DNA from: an uncultured Coriobacteriaceae bacterium
GTDB lineage: Bacteria; Actinomycetota; Coriobacteriia; Coriobacteriales; UMGS124
Reading direction: 5' to 3'
Assembly (NCBI GenBank): GCA_900539345.1
Contig: UQBS01000008.1
Span: 1-64,000, forward strand
Length of the DNA stretch: 64,000 nucleotides
In this document: positions 60,808 through 64,000 of the stretch, one piece after another
How the letters are laid out: every line of letters starts with the position of its first letter
Position numbering within the stretch: the first letter of the stretch is position 1
Translations under genes and position numbers: made by a program
Notes under the pieces: generated by a model
Told to the model about the DNA's origin: nothing
Databases searched by the model: none
What the model saw: only the letters and a program-made list of their open reading frames with translations

Positions 60808-63039
60808 ATGAATGCACGTGTGACGAGGCGCGGCTTTGTTGCGGGCGGCGCTGCGGTTGCTGGCGGACTGGTAGCACTTTCCAGCGTAGCGGGTACCACG
60901 AATGCGCCTGTGCAGGCCAGGGCCGAGGAGGCTGCTGAGGGCCTGATTGCTCCGGCGCAGATGAACGCTCAAGATTATGCTGCGGCGGGAGAGGGATGGC
61001 GTTCCAACACTACTGATTTCGCCACGCTGTTTTCTCCTTGGCAGTTTGGCGGTCTCGAGATTAAGAATCGCATCGTGAAGTCGGCCGCAGGCTCCGATAC
61101 GGGCAAGAACAACGAAGAATGTGTGGCCTATTATCGTGCCTTTGCCCATGGCGGCGTGGACATGGTGTGGGTCGAGGACTTTGTGGACAAGTATGAGCAC
61201 TTCCCCATGACGCGCGGTGTGCCCATGGATACTGCCCCGCTGAAGGAACTTGCCGATGCGATTTACGAAGAGGGAGGTCACATCGGTTATCAAATCTCCT
61301 GCATGGGTATTCCGTTTAGCGGCACGCAGCAGGCAGCCTCGGGCTCGTTTGCCTCGGCCGTGGCCGGTGATATGACGGTCGATGAGATTCATACCCTCCA
61401 GCAAGATTCGGCCAACTTTGCCAAGCAGCTTCAGGACCTTGGTTGGGATGCTGTTGAGATCAACGCTGCGGGCAACAACATTGGCCAGTCGTTCTTCTCG
61501 CGCATGCGCAACAAGCGCGATGACGAGTATGGTCCCCAGAGCTTTGAGAATCGTGCCCGCTTTGTATGCGAGATGATTCAGAGCATCAAGGAGGCCTGTG
61601 GGCAGGACTTTCCCGTGCAGGTGCTCATCAACGGTATCGAGGAGAACGACACCAACCTGGGCGACTCCACGCTCATGACCACGGTGGAGGAGAACCTCGA
61701 AATTGCCAAGTGCCTCGAGGCTGCTGGTGCCAATTCCTTGCATGTGCGCCTGGGGCCGCTCGGTATGCATGTGTGCCAGTTTGCTAGCGACCTTTATTTC
61801 ACGGGGTACGGCATTGATGGCACTACGGCCTATGGTACGCAGTTTGACTTCAAGCGCCACTGGCAGGGCAAGCTGCTTGCTGAGCATGGCGGTGCTGGCA
61901 TGATGCTCGGCGTTGCCCGCGAGTTTAAGACGGCCGTTTCTATTCCTGTGGGTGCCGTCACGTACATGGATCCGGCTCATGCGCCTGATTACTTTGAGAA
62001 CGCGCTTGTAGAGGGCATGGCTGACTTCTATCTCATGACGCGTCCTCTTACTGTTGACCCAGACTACGTCAACAAGCTGCACGATGGAAAGATCGACGAG
62101 ATTGCGCCGTGCACGCGCTGCATGCACTGCCATTTTGATTACGACACCGAGGGCAACATTTACGAGCATTGCCGCGTAAACGCTTGCACGCAGCGTGCTT
62201 ACCGCGATGCTATGCCCGAGGGCTTTGACCTGCCCGAGTTCGCAGGCGGTCCCAAGAACGTGCTCGTCGTGGGCGGCGGCCCTGCCGGCATGGAGGCCGC
62301 GCGCGTGGCGGCCCTGCGCGGTCATAGCGTCACGCTGGCCGAAAAGTCGGGTATGCTCGGCGGTCTTTTGACGTTTGCATCTGCGGTGAAGGGCCCGCAC
62401 GAGAATCTCGACGATCTCAACGCCTACCTGCAGAAACAGCTTGAGCTTGCCGGCGTGACGGTGGAGCTCAACTGCGAGGTCACGGCCGATGTCGTGGCGC
62501 AGAAGGCTCCCGACGCACTTGTCGTGGCTGCTGGTGGCGTGCGCGATAAGCTTGCCGTGGAGGGCAGCGACTCCACGCCTGTTGTCGCGCTCGATCAGTT
62601 CATGTTTGCTGGTCTGGAGGGCAAGAACGTCACAATCGTAGGTAGCAATGCCCAGGCCATTGACGCCGCGCTTTGGCTCCAGGCTCATGGCACCAATGTC
62701 ACCATGGTAACGCCCGATCCGCTGGCCGCTGTGGACAAGGGCCAGTCCAACTGGGTCAAGACGTTCGTTATGCCCATGTTGTATGCTCGCGGCATGCGCG
62801 TGTGGCCCAACGCCGCAGTGACTGCCATCGGCGATGGCACTGTGACTATCGCAGGTGACGCGGGATGCGATATTACAATTGCCTGCGATGCCGTTGTTGA
62901 GGGCATGGATATGCTTTCCAACACCAGTCTGGCCGATGAGACAAACGTGGCCGAAACGTACGTGATTGGTGATGCTGACAAGCCCTTCAATATCGCCGAA
63001 GCCATCACTGCTGGCAACCTGTGCGGTCGAAAGCTGTAG
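60808..63039 (+). CDS. Tat-exported old-yellow-enzyme/FAD reductase (FadH/BaiCD-like)
   Basis: 743 residues from ATGAATGCACGTG, with AAGGAGG upstream. The twin-arginine signal is VTRRGFVAGGAAVAGGLVAL. Residues 70-430 are an FMN TIM barrel (FGGLEIKNRIVKSAAGSDTG; RDDEYGPQSFENRARF near 237). Cysteines in PCTRCMHCHFDYD and EHCRVNACTQR bind a [4Fe-4S] cluster. The C-terminal 270 residues are the FAD/NAD(P)H-type fold (VLVVGGGPAGMEAARVAALR). Relatives reduce enoyl double bonds in 2,4-dienoyl-CoA or bile-acid intermediates in the cytoplasm. Export is unusual, so the substrate is likely taken from outside. Divergent from the LuxR-type gene at 59086. Confidence 0.9.
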   Translation: MNARVTRRGFVAGGAAVAGGLVALSSVAGTTNAPVQARAEEAAEGLIAPAQMNAQDYAAAGEGWRSNTTDFATLFSPWQFGGLEIKNRIVKSAAGSDTGKNNEECVAYYRAFAHGGVDMVWVEDFVDKYEHFPMTRGVPMDTAPLKELADAIYEEGGHIGYQISCMGIPFSGTQQAASGSFASAVAGDMTVDEIHTLQQDSANFAKQLQDLGWDAVEINAAGNNIGQSFFSRMRNKRDDEYGPQSFENRARFVCEMIQSIKEACGQDFPVQVLINGIEENDTNLGDSTLMTTVEENLEIAKCLEAAGANSLHVRLGPLGMHVCQFASDLYFTGYGIDGTTAYGTQFDFKRHWQGKLLAEHGGAGMMLGVAREFKTAVSIPVGAVTYMDPAHAPDYFENALVEGMADFYLMTRPLTVDPDYVNKLHDGKIDEIAPCTRCMHCHFDYDTEGNIYEHCRVNACTQRAYRDAMPEGFDLPEFAGGPKNVLVVGGGPAGMEAARVAALRGHSVTLAEKSGMLGGLLTFASAVKGPHENLDDLNAYLQKQLELAGVTVELNCEVTADVVAQKAPDALVVAAGGVRDKLAVEGSDSTPVVALDQFMFAGLEGKNVTIVGSNAQAIDAALWLQAHGTNVTMVTPDPLAAVDKGQSNWVKTFVMPMLYARGMRVWPNAAVTAIGDGTVTIAGDAGCDITIACDAVVEGMDMLSNTSLADETNVAETYVIGDADKPFNIAEAITAGNLCGRKL

Positions 63040-63100
63040 GCTGAGTGTCGGCTTTCGTCTTGAGTTGATGCAAAACAACGGTGAATAGCTAAGAGCTGCT

Positions 63101-63137
63101 GACGGCTCGCCCGGTTTTTAAAACTGGGCGAGCCGTC
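63101..63137 (+). terminator. Possible terminator hairpin
   Basis: GACGGCTCGCCC pairs perfectly with GGGCGAGCCGTC, 61 bases past the reductase stop. No T-run follows, so termination is uncertain. Confidence 0.5.
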
Positions 63138-63261
63138 TCCTTGCTGCCACTTCATTTCTGTGTGTGGCAGTGCGCTCTTTTCTTGCAAAGTGCGGAATTT
63201 AGAGCAGGCTGCCCTGCCCCCGTTGACCCTGCGGTATGTGTGTATGGAGGAATTTGCGACT

Positions 63262-64000
63262 CTACCCTTCCTCGATAATCCACTCCCCAATTGTTTGCGT
63301 CTTCTCGGAGAAGTTGACGCCGACCTTGTAGAGTTTGCGGCCATCGGCGGCGTAGGGAAGCAGATAGCCTCTCTCGCCAATCTGTGCGAGGGCCTCCTGG
63401 GCGGACTTCTCGTACTTGAACTCCACGACATAGATGGCATCGGGGGCTTTGACCACGGCGTCCACGCGGCCTGTCGCCGTCTTCACCTCGGTCTCGATTT
63501 GGGCTCCGAGTAGGGTGAATATGAGCCAAAACGTCGTCTGGAAGCCACGCTCGCTGTGCGACCCCAGATGATAGGGCATCCCCGCCATGAACGCCTTCGT
63601 GGCCCGGAGGGCACCTTCCATGTCGTGCGCCCGCAGGCTGCGCGAGATGGTGCGCACCAGCCCGTTGAACTCGCCGGCCTGCGCCCCGGCCGCTCGCTTC
63701 ACCAGGGATTTCGAGAAACCGCGCGCGACCTCGGCGTTGGGGATGCCAAGCGTGTAGGAGCACGTGAGCGGGTCGTAGCTCTTGATGGTGAGGTATCCGG
63801 CTTGGTAAAGCATGGGTAGTGGCGTGGGCATGTCCTCGGTTGGGGCGTCGAATTCGTCCTCGTCGGCCTCGCGCCCCTCAAGGTCGCCTATTTCCCAGTT
63901 GCTTTCCTGAAGCAGGTTGATGAGCCCGGTGGGAGTGCCGCTGCCAAACCAGTAGGAGGCAATCTTGCCGGAGGCAAAAGAGCTAAGCAGGCTGAACGGG
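63262..64000 (-). CDS. AAA-ATPase-like / PD-(D/E)XK nuclease family protein, C-terminal part (cut by window edge)
   Basis: The frame is open from base 64000 to the stop at 63262 (246 residues); the 5' end is outside. Near the start it reads FASGKIASYWFGSGTPTGLI, typical for the end of the AAA-ATPase-like domain of this family. The C-terminus has TATGRVDAVVKAPDAIYVVE followed by FKYEKSAQEALAQI, matching the D...E-x-K core of the DUF1703 nuclease-like domain. Many anaerobes carry several copies, often of unknown role. No signal peptide is visible. Confidence 0.85.
   Translation of the reverse strand, partial: PFSLLSSFASGKIASYWFGSGTPTGLINLLQESNWEIGDLEGREADEDEFDAPTEDMPTPLPMLYQAGYLTIKSYDPLTCSYTLGIPNAEVARGFSKSLVKRAAGAQAGEFNGLVRTISRSLRAHDMEGALRATKAFMAGMPYHLGSHSERGFQTTFWLIFTLLGAQIETEVKTATGRVDAVVKAPDAIYVVEFKYEKSAQEALAQIGERGYLLPYAADGRKLYKVGVNFSEKTQTIGEWIIEEG

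Noticed and set aside
60730..63078. A 782-codon open frame on the minus strand over the OYE-like reductase
   Set aside because: Antisense shadow with no recognisable domain. The plus-strand frame has export signal, Fe-S cysteines and flavin folds.
1..64000. tRNA or rRNA genes
   Set aside because: I looked for tRNA T-loop and conserved rRNA motifs by eye and found none with a matching fold.

Overview
The window reads as the chromosome of a high-GC, anaerobic actinobacterium of the class Coriobacteriia, most likely Eggerthellaceae (Slackia/Eggerthella-like). This is inferred from gene content, not from a marker gene. The signs are many Tat-exported FAD reductases of the fumarate/urocanate reductase superfamily, most beside a membrane regulator with a hydrophobic N-terminal half and a C-terminal LuxR helix-turn-helix. 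No rRNA, tRNA or CRISPR array was seen.

Layout. 1-2.8 kb: a truncated ISL3 transposase, a macro-domain protein and a flavodoxin. 3.3-7.7 kb: an island that looks like a plasmid-type replicon. It has a double winged-helix protein behind a two-hairpin leader, a small HTH/coiled-coil protein, and two AT-rich arrays of ACGT-centred repeats. 7.9-11.2 kb: a SWIM/SNF2 helicase. 11.6-30 kb: five reductase genes or remnants with LysR or LuxR regulators, a secreted PASTA protein, a nucleoid-associated protein and a ketopantoate-reductase-like enzyme. 30-31.5 kb: an SPFH/Arc pair behind a palindromic promoter. 31.7-63 kb: a dense run of reductase/regulator modules. The last gene (63.3 kb to the end) is a partial AAA-ATPase/PD-(D/E)XK protein.

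How it works together (inference). Each reductase carries a twin-arginine signal and a dinucleotide-binding fold, so it should act outside the cytoplasmic membrane on an organic electron acceptor. The adjacent regulator, usually divergent, probably senses that acceptor at the membrane. Two reductases (17574-19478 and 37729-39687) carry their own covalent-FMN domain. Only the second keeps the full fumarate-reductase active site, so the others probably use different substrates.

Evolution is visible. A four-gene module (reductase, small HTH protein, U32-like protein, divergent LuxR) is tandemly duplicated at 47-52.5 kb and 52.7-58.9 kb. The second copy has lost its U32 gene, its LuxR gene is split by a complete IS110-family element, and a stretch of its reductase gene has been homogenised with copy 1. 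Broken fragments at 16.1-17.2 kb and 58.96 kb, and a one-base frameshift near 11947, show continuing turnover.
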